From assembly GCF_032854445.1 (NCBI RefSeq), contig NC_088298.1, forward strand, positions 15,299,504-15,363,503: a stretch of DNA of 64,000 bases. The letters run 5' to 3'. The first letter of the stretch is position 1, and every line of letters starts with the position of its first letter. Shown one piece after another: positions 45,300 through 56,919 of this stretch. The stretch is from Liolophura sinensis (Eukaryota; Mollusca; Polyplacophora; Chitonida; Chitonidae). The notes beneath the pieces are model-generated. The model worked only from the letters and a program-made list of their open reading frames with translations, did no database searches and was not told the origin of the DNA. A program made the translations under genes and the position numbers.

Positions 45300-45857
45300 C
45301 CCCTCCCTTTGAAAAAGCTACAATCGACCGCGGCCATTTTCTGGAGGTGTGACCCAACTGAGTTTACTATATAAATCACTGTCAAAGATAGTCTCGACAA
45401 TCAAAACGCAGCTGGCTTTCAGGTCGCTCAGCTTGCCAGCAGACAAGAAAGGATACATAATGCAACCGCTGCCGACGGCCCGTCACTTTCGCTGTGGTTA
45501 TATGATTTCTCTACACGGTGTAACAGGAAGCTGGTCTTCGTGTGGTTTTTCTGTCAGGTCCGTGACTACCTTGTCTTTGAGTTACAAGTTGAGTGATCGT
45601 GTGTTGTTATGTTGGAACGCCTCTACGGTGAGTGAGTACGGGGGGTCACCCACGACGTTTCCTTGGGCGGGCGGACGGAAGGTTCGCTGGGCGAACAACG
45701 CTCGCTGAATCACCGTGCTCCTAACGGCCGGATAGACGCTGTGTGCTGATGAAGCTGGGAGACATAGGAATCTTAACATAAGTGATACAGTGCATATATA
45801 CAAACGTTAACTTCGACCCTTGTTTACAAGGGGGACTTGCTTTCACAGGGGTCCGCG
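45300..45857 (+). promoter_or_regulatory. Putative promoter and 5' leader of the NGFR-like gene
   Basis: TATATAAAT at 45368-45376 is a good TATA box. A CGCGGCCATTTT (YY1-like) element lies about 40 bp upstream. Transcription could start near 45400, giving a leader of about 455 nt to the ATG at 45858. The leader is CpG-rich and holds an upstream ORF from ATG 45459 to TGA 45708 (83 codons), plus other upstream ATGs. An intron in the leader cannot be excluded. Confidence 0.45.
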
Positions 45858-45902
45858 ATGGATATCATTCTTGCACGGACTGTCTTCGTGGTTATCTGCA
45901 CG
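45858..45902 (+). CDS. NGFR: NGFR-like gene, exon 1: signal peptide start
   Basis: ATG opens 15 codons, MDIILARTVFVVICT, ending at a consensus donor (TGCACG/GTAAGC) in phase 0. Joined to the exon at 58610, it gives MDIILARTVFVVICT-AAVAS before LCPEN. That is a typical secretory signal (short charged start, hydrophobic core, small residues before the first Cys), and the receptor exon otherwise lacks one. Same strand, compatible phase and no other exon between support the link across the 12.7-kb intron. The link is an inference, since a 15-codon exon alone is weak evidence. Confidence 0.6.
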
Positions 45903-46156
45903 GTAAGCGATCATATATAGGCGCAACAATATGTTTTTAAATGAACCTACCGGTATCTCTATAATGTATATAAATGTTTACGTACGGTTTGAGCACTAGC
46001 AAGACCCTTTGTTTCACAATGGTTGGATTATTATTTACGTACCGAAATCGATTTTACAGTGAATGACCATTGCTTACTATAGCATGTGTAAAATGAAGTG
46101 GTTGATTACGCAACAATATGACGTTATTTGCATGTACACAATCACCGAATTTGATT

Positions 46157-46282
46157 TTTTTATTTATTTGATTGGTGTTTCACGCTGTACTCAAGAATAT
46201 TTCACTTATACGACAGCGGCAGCATTATGGTGGGTGGTAACCGGGCACAGCCCGGGGGGAAACCCACGACCATCCGCAGGTT
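46157..46282 (-). repeat. SINE-A, minus orientation, head missing
   Basis: TTTATTTGATTGGTGTTTCA, CGCTGTACTCAAGAATATTT and AACCCACGACCATCCGCAGG. Confidence 0.88.
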
Positions 46283-48130
46283 CACAATCATCGTATTATG
46301 CATGCATCTTTATTCAGCACATATAGTCATTTTGAGGAAATATATTTCATACTGACATCAAAACGTAAGCCATGTCGCAGACATGGTATCTAAACATAGG
46401 ATACCTCGTCAGCGTAAAAAATGGCACAACCAAGAATCGAACCCCATTGCAGCTATACAACTGTAAGAACCTTGATCCATAGTATCCATATGTTTTAACT
46501 TCCTGGTGTAAGCCCGTTACAGCAGGGCTTTCAGAGAGCCCAGATTATATACATATGAGTATTGAAGAAAGCTGTCTATTTCCACACCTGCAAACACCTA
46601 CTTTGCACATACAGAGAACCTTTGCCTCATTATATAGTATATTTGTTATCTTACGATACATTCAAATACCTGTTCCGTTTTGATTGTCTTAATTCGGCGT
46701 TATCTCAAAATTAATGAAGACACTGGTGCAAATTATCAAAATATTGGGAGGTATCATATATGCAGTAGTGCCCATACTCCGATGAACAGAAATTGCCTGA
46801 ATGTATACAAGTATTTAGGCCGAAACAACGTTTAACTGATTGATATGGATGAAAGTACTGCCGAAGTGGCGAACTTACATATTCACTCATTCATTCGTTC
46901 ATTCTGTCACTTTTCACTTGGAAGTGTTAAGAATGACTGATGTGCTTTTAGCCAAAGACCTGTCGCTCAGATCAAGCTAAATATCCCTACCCTCACAGTA
47001 GCACCCTTAGTTCCCCAACTTTATACCACATTGATATCTGGAGGTCGGTCTTATATGCCCATGGCCTTCAGTATCTCTGTAATATACAACGAATTGTCTT
47101 ACAGCAGCATTGAACGAAATAGCCTGCAAATGACCAGGGACAGTAAATGTACGAGTCTAAAATATCTTGGCTTTGCAAAGTATCAGGGGGACAGACATAT
47201 CGATTTTACCGTTCCCTTCAAGGAAGTCCAAGATAATGCATGTTATCTATACTTAAACGAAGGGCTATAGATCTCTGCTCCGTTCATCTCTCGAAAGATT
47301 AAAGTGCGTTTCCTCTCATTCGCTGATTATAAGAATCCGGTTTCCTGCTCACATTTCATCCCTATGCATTGTTTCTTTAGTTTCTTCGGTTTCCTTCTTA
47401 TATAAGGTTAATGCACGGAACTGTATATGGTTTTCCCGGGTGTCTGGCCACAAGTCTGTATCTATATATCTTTGTTTTGCCATGTATATCAAGCATGGAA
47501 GTGTGAATGCAAACAGGAATATACGTGGACATGATGTATTTCTTGATCCAAGCTACATTATACACAAAAACAAAATTGCTGCTGTCGTATACGTGAAATA
47601 TTCTTGAGTACGGGCGTAAAACGCCAGTCAGTTAAAACTAAATATAGTATTTATTTTACATATATGTGCACATAGTTGTTATACGTCAGTTAAGACCAAA
47701 AGGTTTGATTCCACCTTTAATTATGCTATCTCTACGAATGACCATAAACCTATAGAACTTCTAATACAAGAGATACTATATAGCAAAAAGGCTATGGTAA
47801 TCTGGCTGACGAATAAAGTTTTAATATGCTTGCGTTGCTTTTTTTTTGTGAAAAAATTCGCGATGCCTATACTTGCGCGCTGTAACCAGGTTCTTCTTCA
47901 CAAGGCAGTTGTTGTACTATACAGAAAACACGCTTGTGATGTTTACAGGACACAACATTCATTTTTTTCTCTTTGTTCCAATTTGTTGTAGACAGTTTTT
48001 TTCTTTCATTGCCACAGACAGCTATAGATGTACATGCAGAATTACAGTTGTCAAACATCATTCCGAAGCCCCGCGAAAGTGCCAACATATTTGTCTTGTT
48101 TATACATACAATTATATACCCGTATGCTAT
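46283..48130. other. Intron 1 of the NGFR-like gene: nothing coding seen
   Basis: AT-rich sequence with one short SINE-A tail (47578-47640, GTACGGGCGTAAAACGCCAG). ORFs of 60-87 codons lack domains. Confidence 0.5.
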
Positions 48131-48134
48131 TATA

Positions 48135-48269
48135 CAGGGTGTCCCAGAAGTCGCGTAGCATCCAGGTTGAGGTTGAATGCTTGAGCTACAGAGCGGTGTG
48201 TTGCCCCATCTCTTCCGAACATAAAAACCAATTCAACTCTTTCTTGTGCACGACTTCTGGGACACCTTG
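48135..48269. mobile_element. Short mariner-type MITE with TA target site
   Basis: Ends CAGGGTGTCCCAGAAGTCGC and, in reverse complement, CAAGGTGTCCCAGAAGTCGT form 20-bp TIRs with one mismatch. TA flanks both sides. The element is about 135 bp with no ORF. GGTGTCCCA-type ends and a TA target are typical of Tc1/mariner-group elements. Confidence 0.75.
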
Positions 48270-48291
48270 TATATGCAGCCATAACATGATG

Positions 48292-48465
48292 CACTGGCTT
48301 CCTCTCCGGTCGTACGTGGGAAGGTCTTCGAGCAACCTGCGGATGGTCGTGGGTTTTCCCCGGGCACTGCCCGGTTCCCTCTCACCATAATGCTGGCGGC
48401 CGTCGTATAAGTGAAATATTCTTGAGTACGGCGTAAAACGCCAATCAAAATAAATAAATAAACAA
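48292..48465 (+). repeat. SINE-A, 5' truncated, with target-site duplication
   Basis: Begins at CACTGGCTTCCTCTCCGG and lacks the tRNA-like head. ATAACATGATG occurs at 48281-48291 and 48466-48476. Clean duplication with a truncated 5' end indicates incomplete reverse transcription at insertion. Confidence 0.9.
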
Positions 48466-48774
48466 ATAACATGATGGACGTGCATGTATTTGTGCTTTGT
48501 TTATATGTTATCACTAAACAAAGACTATTCTATTTTCTATTCGTGGTAACTAGCAGAACCTTTTTGAGTTCAAGGTTCAATCCGACTCTGGTCACGACAA
48601 ACACATTTTGTTTGTTTGTTTTTTTTTTTACCTGTTTGTGCACATGCGGTCTACATACTTCTTCTACAGCGTGTAATCAGCGTTGGGTCGTATCCAGTTA
48701 TAAGCTATAAAATGCCTGAACTTATCTGGTACTTTCTTGTTGAACCATCAGCATATCTACTGTGACTAATTTTA

Positions 48775-49108
48775 ATTTACTTATTTATGATTTATTTGAT
48801 TGGTGCTTACGCCATATTAAAGAATTTTTCAGTTATACGACGGCGATTAGTTTTGTGAGTGGAGGAAACCTGAGTACCCGGGGTATAACCTACAGACTCA
48901 TGGCAGGTTACTTACCAGCTTGCTTAGTGTGACATCGTTAGGCTGCAAACACGGCCTTGTCAACGTCGTCAGTGGCATATTGTCATCAAGGGTGAGCAAA
49001 CAAAGAAATCGGAAAACTCACAAATTCCCTCCCCGGGATTGAACTCCCGCCATGTGTGCACTAGCGATTGAAAGACAAACTACCTTAACCATTCGGTCAC
49101 GGCCTTCT
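48775..49108 (-). repeat. SINE with SINE-A-like tail and a tRNA-Ser-like head
   Basis: The left end (TTTATTTGATTGGTGCTTAC, TTATACGACGGCGA) is the reverse complement of a SINE-A tail. The right end, read on the minus strand, starts GGCCGTGACCGAATGGTTAA and contains GGGAGTTCAATCCCGGG. This resembles the A- and B-box arms of a type-II (Ser) tRNA. It differs from the SINE-A head. Confidence 0.65.
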
Positions 49109-51639
49109 TCAACACTTCTTGTAGATCACTATCTTATCGGTATTACAGATATATGATTACAATGACCTTTGACCTATATATGATACGTTATTCAAATACG
49201 CTGATTTGTCAGTGTATATTACTAACGACCGTCTCGAGCGGCGTACATCTTTGCAAGATTCACACGACCCATATATACCCATGAAACTGGACTGAGCGGG
49301 AGAAATCTGTTAATAACAAATCTTATGAAGTTAGGTATTAAATAAATACATTATTATATTGTATATGCTGTAGTATAAGTATTTGTGTTTAAGCTTATAT
49401 CAGCATAGTGCAAATGCTTAGATAATCCGAAAAAAATATTTGTCGTGTTCAGGAGACGTATTCTGCAGATGACAAATAAAATTTTGTCGAAAAGGTTGAA
49501 ACGTCAAATATGTGACTTCTCAGGTTTTTTCGATGTACCTATGCATGTGCATTACGTTAAGTTTATTGGGTGGATCGACACGTTTTTAGGCTTAAACTAG
49601 TGAGTCGTATACCAAGAATCTCCCGCTATGCATTGGGAGCTATCTAAATGGCCGGAAATGTTGATTTGCGACTTATTCATAAAACGCGATGACACCATGC
49701 ACGGTTAAATCGCCAAGATATGTATGTGTGTACCTATATGATTAGCTGTTGTGTGCCCGAGTTGTACTTTCTTGACGTCAAGTACCAGAAGGGCTAAGAG
49801 AAGACGGGAGAAGCCCAAATAGAATACATCCTGTATGATACAGCGTGATATGCATCTGTCCGGGGACTGTTAGCTTTTTTTAACCGTCTTTCTTTCTCTC
49901 TGGTAAAATTAGTTTTATTATTATAATTTTTTTTTTTGGCACCTTCGCTGTCCCGAGGTTATACGGACGTTGCAGAGCACCCTTGATTGCCCCGGTCCAT
50001 GAGTTCGCCTCAGCGCGGCGGGCCTCCGCGTCAATGCGGTCATAAACACCGAAGAGGTTTTCGATTACCGCCAGACCGTCTTCTGGCTCGCCACAGCACC
50101 GTGATAGCGCGCCAGATGAAATTGACTAGCCATGCTAAAAGGATGCGCAGTTGAAGAGCAGACGATATGGATACATTCCTGCTGTAATACCCTGTCACTC
50201 ATAGCCAGGTATAAAAACGCCACAGAGGGGAGGGTATCACCCGAGGGGGTAGGGTGGTAGGTTGTTAATAGGAAATCGCTATATACACAGGCAATAGGAT
50301 TTCGTTATGTGTATACAGATAGGCTGACTTGGACACAGAATCATACTGTTATGCTGAAGATGTAACGGGTATGGGAAATTAAATCGGCTTATACTGTCTT
50401 GGGTGGGTAAGTGTTGGGGTTGGGGGGAGGATAGATGGTCAAGGACACCCTAGGGGAGGTAGCACTGACCGCACTGTGCGGGTGGGCGAGGAGAGGGTAG
50501 AGAGGTTACAAGGTAGTGTGTTCGTGTCAGTCTGAATCACGAACATGCCAATGATTTCAGTGGCGTCGTAAATTTTGCATTCTTTTTTGCATAGCCAGTA
50601 AACATTGGTTTGTGTTTATTCCAATGGTTTTGTAGGGTTTATTGGTAGAGGAAATCGAGCACAACCCGGAGGAAAAATACCTGAAAACAAAAACAACCAA
50701 ACCAGTTTGTGCTGGGTTTGAATCTGCGACCTTATAGGTCATGGGATATAGTGGACTGTCGACAGGCGCCACTAGAATAGTTGGCCAGCAAGAGCCCTGA
50801 ATAAACGGTTTAAAGTATATATTATCAGCTGATTGGCCAATATATTAGCTGATTGGCCAATCTATTCATTGATTGATTGATTGCTTGCTTGCTTGAACAA
50901 TTGGAATAATTCGTAATATATATTTTCAGTAGGAATATCATATATCTGTCTTTTAAATCTACCGACATTTCCAATATGCGCAGGGTGCTCAAGTATTGCA
51001 TCTGTAGGCTTTACCTAAAATATGATGTGATGTGATATATATGTTTTATTACCAGTCATAAACACGTGTGCACAACGCCACGAAGATTGGAATGTCTAGG
51101 GCATACTGGGCGTACATAACGGTATTTCAACTTCAAAGGGGAGTCCTAAGTACACATCTGGAAAACTGTAAACATTATATTTACGCTCGCCTTCCCCCAC
51201 TATATTTATATACCTACACACCAAAGGTTGGTGGCATATTACTTGACTGTCCCTTCTTTTATACTGACTGGATTGAATTTAACGTTGTTTTCAAATAGGG
51301 CTGTGGAATCGTGTGTTAATGTTTTGACCACGTGATCACCAGCTATATTATATATCCCGCTATTTGGACCTACACAGGGTTATTTGAGATTGACGGAGTA
51401 TCACCCGCACCCATCCAACACTCGCCCAGTGCGCACTTGCACTCTGTGACCTTCACCGTTGCATTTCCCCCCTTGTTTGTCACCCCTTACTTCAAGCATA
51501 CACACTCGGTAATTTACACACGTAATTCAGATAAACTGACTTCCCATGCATGTTATTTGATCGATCGCTTTCAATGTCTTCTCAGTCATATCCAATGCTC
51601 CCATTTTTTGTTATTGCTGCCTCACTAAAATACATGCGT
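49109..51639. other. Intron 1: mostly unique, no exon recognised
   Basis: A GC-rich block (49975-50170: CAGCGCGGCGGGCCTCCGCG and following) stands out as a small unique island. At 50600-50770 a tRNA-like B-box (minus: GCAGATTCAAACCC) suggests another diverged SINE. Short GATT and GCTT runs occur near 50862-50895. Confidence 0.4.
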
Positions 51640-51862
51640 ACAATTTGTACTCATTGATGCAGGGCCGAGCATTAGGCCTACTTGGTCTAGGCCTATATAC
51701 CCTTATGTTTTAGCACCCTGCCTAGAAAGTACAGTATTTGCGAATATTCCCTCCGTACAATATGTACTCATTGATGCAGGGCCGCGCAGTAGGCCTACTT
51801 GGCTAGGCCTATATACCCTTATGCTTAGCACCCTGCCTAGAAAGTACAGTATTTGCGAATAT
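51640..51862 (+). repeat. 115-bp tandem duplication
   Basis: Two copies start GTACAATTTGTACTCATTGA and GTACAATATGTACTCATTGA. They share AGGCCTACTTGG, TAGGCCTATATACCCTTATG and GTACAGTATTTGCGAATAT, with a few differences. Confidence 0.93.
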
Positions 51863-53434
51863 GTGAAGTCCTTGTTAAGACCCCGATTTGGATTTGAATC
51901 CCTGTTTTCCGGTTTATTGTCGTACGAGGCAAATGCTGTAATAGCTCACTTCACACTGAGTCAAAAGATTTATAATCAAACGAAGACGCCCTTTTAGAGC
52001 ATTCTTCTCTGAAAACACCAGTTTTACTGTAATTGAGGTCGGGGACTTTGAACATTTTAGGCAGCATGCATACCTCTTGTCTAGATACCTTTGATTACGT
52101 GAATACTTTGCTTAAATCCACTACCATCGCTAATTTGATTGCTTTAATCCTTGTTGTACACACAGGCCTTTTCATGATTTAATGAATTCGTACTCAAGCC
52201 ACTTGGCTATTATATTTGTGAAGATGTATTGCGCCAGTGTTTGTCAAATGGCTGTTAAACTGCTTTAAGGACATTAAACGCTGATTAAAATGATGTAAAT
52301 TGTTCTTGGCTTCTTTTGAGATGGGGTCAGCAAGTGGCTAAAGTATAAACCGCTGGAGTAGGCCTATATTCACCCCCCCCTTTCCTCCCCCCCCCCCCAC
52401 CTCATAGTTTTACTACACTAACAACTTAGTAATCAGTCGTTAGTTGTCTAAGATGACAGGTAAATTCTTCCTATAAATTACGTAATGTACTGAATGGCCG
52501 TACATCTATATAAAAAAAAAACGCCATTGGGTTTGTAACAGTTTCCATTCTTCAAACGACTGGGTCTTTTGGGTGATGTTTTTAAACCACAGCTCTCTAT
52601 TTTGCTAGGACCACAATAAGTAAAAGGCAAAGCAATTTTGCCTAAACAGTTTTAAAAGGTCTGTGACAATAGCTAAACGCTTAAGAACGCCAGGATACAA
52701 AATTAACCACTTAGCGAAGTATTGTAAACAGCGCGAGCGACAATGAAACGCTGCGATCGCGGTCTTTGAAGTGGCCGTCTTATTCGCGGACCTGAACGAA
52801 AGCTGCTGGGCGTTTGTATCACCGCGAAACTAGATTACACGCAGGCTGTACTGCGTATACCGTCTGTCAATGTAATGTCAACGGGCTTCCGTATACAATA
52901 GACAGCTCTACCACCTTGGGTCGCCTTTTATCATGTCGGAGCGACTTTAAGTTACAATACATTGCGCCATTTAGCACGCACCTACCCCTCACTGGGGGTG
53001 CAAATTGATTATGTACGTTACTTTATATAGCTTCACCATCCCCCTCTTCATGCTTGATGTCACAGCGTCTATATGTGTGTCCCAAGCGGGACGAACAACA
53101 TCTTTATAAATGCCCCTTTTAAACCTTACATTAATTCCGTTTATCGTTTTATACCGTCTTTTCAAGTTGTGCCATCCTTACATACACATCCTTGTACTTC
53201 GAAATCATTACTGTGCATTTCGTGGAGCAACACTGTCAAGTGCGTGTATATAGACGCCGATGTGGTGTTAAACCATAATCATTCATTGTTAAACAATGAG
53301 CACTCACTCACTCACCCACTCACTCATTCATTCGTGTATAAAGGCAAACACTAAGGTGATGGAAAGAAAACAGTAATGCTGGGAGAAGACAAGATTAAAC
53401 CGGAAGCGTATATTTCCATGATTATCTTTTATAA

Positions 53435-53436
<2 letters not shown>
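51863..53436. other. Intron 1: no exon recognised
   Basis: Includes C-rich runs (52373-52402) and a unique, CpG-richer stretch at 52690-53000 that might be regulatory. CACT/CATT short repeats lie at 53303-53332. Confidence 0.4.

Positions 53437-53467
<31 letters not shown>
53437..53467 (+). repeat. (TA)n microsatellite
   Basis: About 14 TA units. Confidence 0.9.
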
Positions 53468-53471
<4 letters not shown>

Positions 53472-53474
53472 CTT

Positions 53475-53647
53475 TGTCACACTCAACGTAATAACCTTTT
53501 AGTCTTATATATATTTATGTTGAATTAATTGAGAATGTGCCACACTTAACACCACAATATGCTGCAATTACAGAACACATTCTAGCAACAACTCAGACAA
53601 CAGGCTTTCTGTTAAAATTAACGGATTATTTTTTTTGAGAGTATAGG
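53475..53647. mobile_element. MITE-1 copy, left end lost
   Basis: The right TIR is well kept (ACACATTCTAGCAACAACTC, GACAACAGGCTTTCTGTTAA, CGGATTATTTTTTTTGAGAG). The core shares ATGTTGAATTAATTGAGAAT with the copy near 25880. The (TA)n tract replaces the left end. Confidence 0.65.
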
Positions 53648-54071
53648 GGACGATTCATTAACAGCAGACTAGTCAACTTCTGAAGCACCTGAAAGACGAT
53701 TAGTCATTTGTTTAGTGATTTATCTGGTTGGTTTTTTACGCCATACTCAAGAATATGCAAGGTGCAATAATAAGTTTTTGTGTATTTTGTGTTTAGTAAC
53801 AGTTGCATTTAAACCGTTATGACATAGTGGCTCCGAGTCCTATATTTATATCGAGGTGTTCTTGTTGTCAAAATGGGCAAATAGCATTCATGCACGATAT
53901 GCATATGTATCTGATATGTGTCAGGACAGATTTGAAATTTGCTTTACGAAAGCAGATATATTAAATACATGCGTCTACAGACCTATACTTAGAATACGCT
54001 TCTCAGAGAAAGGGTCGCTAGATTGATAGATTATATATGTAATTGGCGAGCCTGCGATTTGATAAGGTTTA

Positions 54072-54275
54072 TTTTTTTTTATCTGACTGGTGTTTTACGC
54101 CGTACTGAAGAATATTTCACTTATACGAAGGTGGTGAGCGTTATGGTGGGAGGAAACCGGACAGAGCAACAGAAAAACATACCATACGCAGGTGCATGTT
54201 GCTGACAGACTTTCCCACGTACGGCCGGAGAGGAAGCCAGCATGAGCTGGACTTGAACTCACAGCGAAGGCGGAC
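54072..54275 (-). repeat. SINE-A, minus orientation, head truncated
   Basis: CTGGTGTTTTACGCCGTACT, AATATTTCACTTATACGAAG, CCCACGTACGGCCGGAGAGG and CTTGAACTCACAGCG. Confidence 0.88.
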
Positions 54276-54599
54276 ACAAGTACTGCCGCTTTAATAAGCA
54301 GATCTCTATACACTTCATGTTTCCTAACTATATCAGGCAAAGGCCTTTAGTTTCAACGACAGCACAGGAATTTCCTGTCTTCACAAGAAAGAAAAAAAAA
54401 AAAAAATTTATGGCCTGAAATTGTTTCTTAGATATCCATTAACTCGATCCCCAGGGATCTTGTATACATCACAGATTTTTCTATACACAGTGCTTAAAGA
54501 AATAGCTAAGCTGTGACTGCATCGACTCGCTGAGATATAAGGGAAGACTTTTTTATGTGTGTCTATAGCGTCTTGTTTCTTTAACGTGTTAGGTCTTCA

Positions 54600-55320
54600 T
54601 CATTTTCACAGCACCTCTCTAACTTTCACACCTTCGGTGGATCAAACAGAAACTATCGTCGGGAGTTATTATGATCTAGCCAGAACATCACTGGGTCTAC
54701 CCATTTGGCTGAGTTTATTGCCCTCAAATGCCCCCTTTGAGTTTTGGCTTGTGCCGCCGCACACATACTAGTTAAACACACCGGCGAAAACGTTAAAGGC
54801 GATCGTAAACTGTACGGCTGTTCAATCGCATGGCCTGGCACTATATTAGCTCTCGGTATGGGGAAAAGCAGAGACTCGCGGAGTGCCTCGAGCTAACACG
54901 CCTGTAGCACCGGGGTATGAATTGCTCATCGAAAGGGGCAGTAAAACATGCTTTCTTTTATGAGCTTGGTGAATTAACAACCGTGGATGCATTTCCGAGC
55001 CACCGGTCGTCCCGAGGCTGCCTTCAGAAACCGTTTGGGCCATTAACTTAGGAAAAACGAGGTGAGGTCCCCATTACCTTCGCTAGACACCAGCAGTCTT
55101 CCAGCGCGATATATTCAGCCACGGCCAAGTTTACGACCTACCCGAAAGCACCGCTCTTCTGTCTCGGAGATGAGAAACTCGGGACGGTCATAAACCAAGG
55201 GAAATGGACCGACTCTAACTGTATACATACATACCCAGAAACAACCATTTATATGCGGACGCTGCAAAATAAAAACTTGGCTTCGAACCTGGCGTTTAAT
55301 TGCATTGAGCGAGTTTCGGA
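54600..55320. promoter_or_regulatory. Repeat-free island in intron 1: candidate regulatory element
   Basis: Unique, GC-richer sequence with no repeats or coherent reading frame, bounded by SINE-A and a C-run/CA tract (55330-55358). An intronic enhancer is possible. This is inferred from composition only. Confidence 0.3.
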
Positions 55321-55569
55321 TGGGAACATACCCCCCCCCCCCACACACACGCACACGATGTATGCACGCTACACAACTCCCCATCTCACATATTCCTATA
55401 TAGGGTGATGAACGTATAATCCCCAGATTGCACTTCTTTGTATTTGGGAGTTCGAATCTGATGACCTGTACGGTGAAGGATTGACTCATGATGACTTATC
55501 AGCAGTACGCTACATACGTATATATCAGCCAAATATGTATTGTGGTGGTATGAGATTAAGGACATATGA

Positions 55570-55616
55570 TCCATAAATATATACATATATATACATAATA
55601 TATCTATCTATCTATC

Positions 55617-55682
<66 letters not shown>
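55570..55682 (+). repeat. Compound (TATC)n / (TA)n microsatellite
   Basis: ATAC/TATA variants, then TATCTATCTATC, then about 27 TA units. Confidence 0.95.
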
Positions 55683-55683
<1 letters not shown>

Positions 55684-55859
55684 TATCCTATATAGAAAAG
55701 TCTCTATAAGCATGAGTATATATACATGTATGTATGTAAAGTAGTCATGTGCAGTTAATAGTTATTCAAGTTTCTAAGTTTCAAAGGGTCGCGTTTTTTT
55801 TTCTTTCCAAAGAGAGAAAGCGAGGTTAAACAAAAAAATACGACCTAAAACGAGAGCTT

Positions 55860-56560
55860 TAAGAACGAGCCATGATCTTACTTTTGGTGAATCAAGTGAG
55901 AGAACGCTGGCTCAGACGTTAGGCGATCAAATGTCAACCTGAAGTCCGAGTTGAGTTCCTTATTCAACTTCAAAGAACTATTTCCCTTTTGGCTAAATGG
56001 GGGTTTTCTGTCTTCGGTTTAGGGGACAGATTTCACTCGTAGCCGGTGATTAACTGTGCCCCTTTTGAAGAACTGAAAAAGGTATTAAGGACATAGGGAT
56101 AGACTTGTACGGCGGAGTGTTTGCGAGCACGGAGGTCAATCCGTGATACGATCGCCCGGCGTGCACTTGCTCGTTTCGCCCAGGAAGCTGAGCTGAGCCA
56201 CCCGTACTCGCCTTCCGAAGATCAACGTATATATGTATGTACGACGTTGCTCAACTCTTCTTAAGTCCTCGGTCTGTTTAGAACTGTTTTGATTTATACT
56301 TCAGTTCGGCTAGAGATATAAGGCCTCTTGTACAAGGCGTGTCAACTGGTTTGAAACACGGACGTTGAACGCAGAAGAAAAGCGACGAAAAATTCGTTTA
56401 ATCTTCGACAAACTTCACTCTAAAGCTTTCCCCCTCAACACGGCTCATACCAGATTTCCGCAAACCTCCCTTTGCCCCGTGTTTGTTTTAGCTCCGAGGC
56501 AGCATTTGTTTGGAGACATGGGGCTTTTTGTCTTAGCCTCCTAAACAAAGTTTCAAAAAA
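55860..56560. promoter_or_regulatory. Repeat-free island in intron 1: candidate regulatory element
   Basis: Unique sequence of balanced composition between a microsatellite and a MITE. No open frame of note. Confidence 0.3.
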
Positions 56561-56696
56561 GAAAAAAAAATGTGAAAGAAAAGACAAAGTAGCCAAGAAA
56601 ATATACGTTGTTATATTCTATTTCACTTTCGTCACTATTCAACACTTTTGAATGTTTTTTTTCCCCATTGCATATTGTGAGTATTTGATACATTGG

Positions 56697-56919
56697 GATT
56701 TGGAGCCAATTCCACAAAGCCAATTCTGACGTAAGTCAAAATTTGAAATACGACCTCAAAGCTTATTTTGGGGTTTTAAAACTTAAAATTTTGTACTGCT
56801 CATCAATGTTATCTTAAGACAAATGTGTCCAAATTTCAACTTCCAGTAACAACTAAGCATCATATAGAGTTTTTAAATTTTGACTTAAGCCAGGAAGACC
56901 TTTGTTAAATCGGCCCCAG
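56697..56919. mobile_element. MITE-2 with inverted ends
   Basis: The left end GGAGCCAATTCCACAAAGCC continues to GACGTAAGTCAAAATTT. The right end in reverse complement reads GGGGCCGATTTAACAAAGGT and continues to GGCTTAAGTCAAAATTT. The imperfect TIRs are about 50 bp, in an element of about 220 bp without an ORF. Superfamily unknown. Confidence 0.65.

Noticed and set aside
49034-49108. Minus-strand tRNA-Ser gene
   Set aside because: It resembles a Ser tRNA at both box regions but the anticodon arm and acceptor stem do not pair properly, and it runs into a SINE tail. It is a SINE head.
49975-50170. Bacterial contamination or horizontally transferred segment
   Set aside because: The block is GC-rich and looks different from its flanks, but it is under 200 bp, has no ORF and passes smoothly into host sequence.
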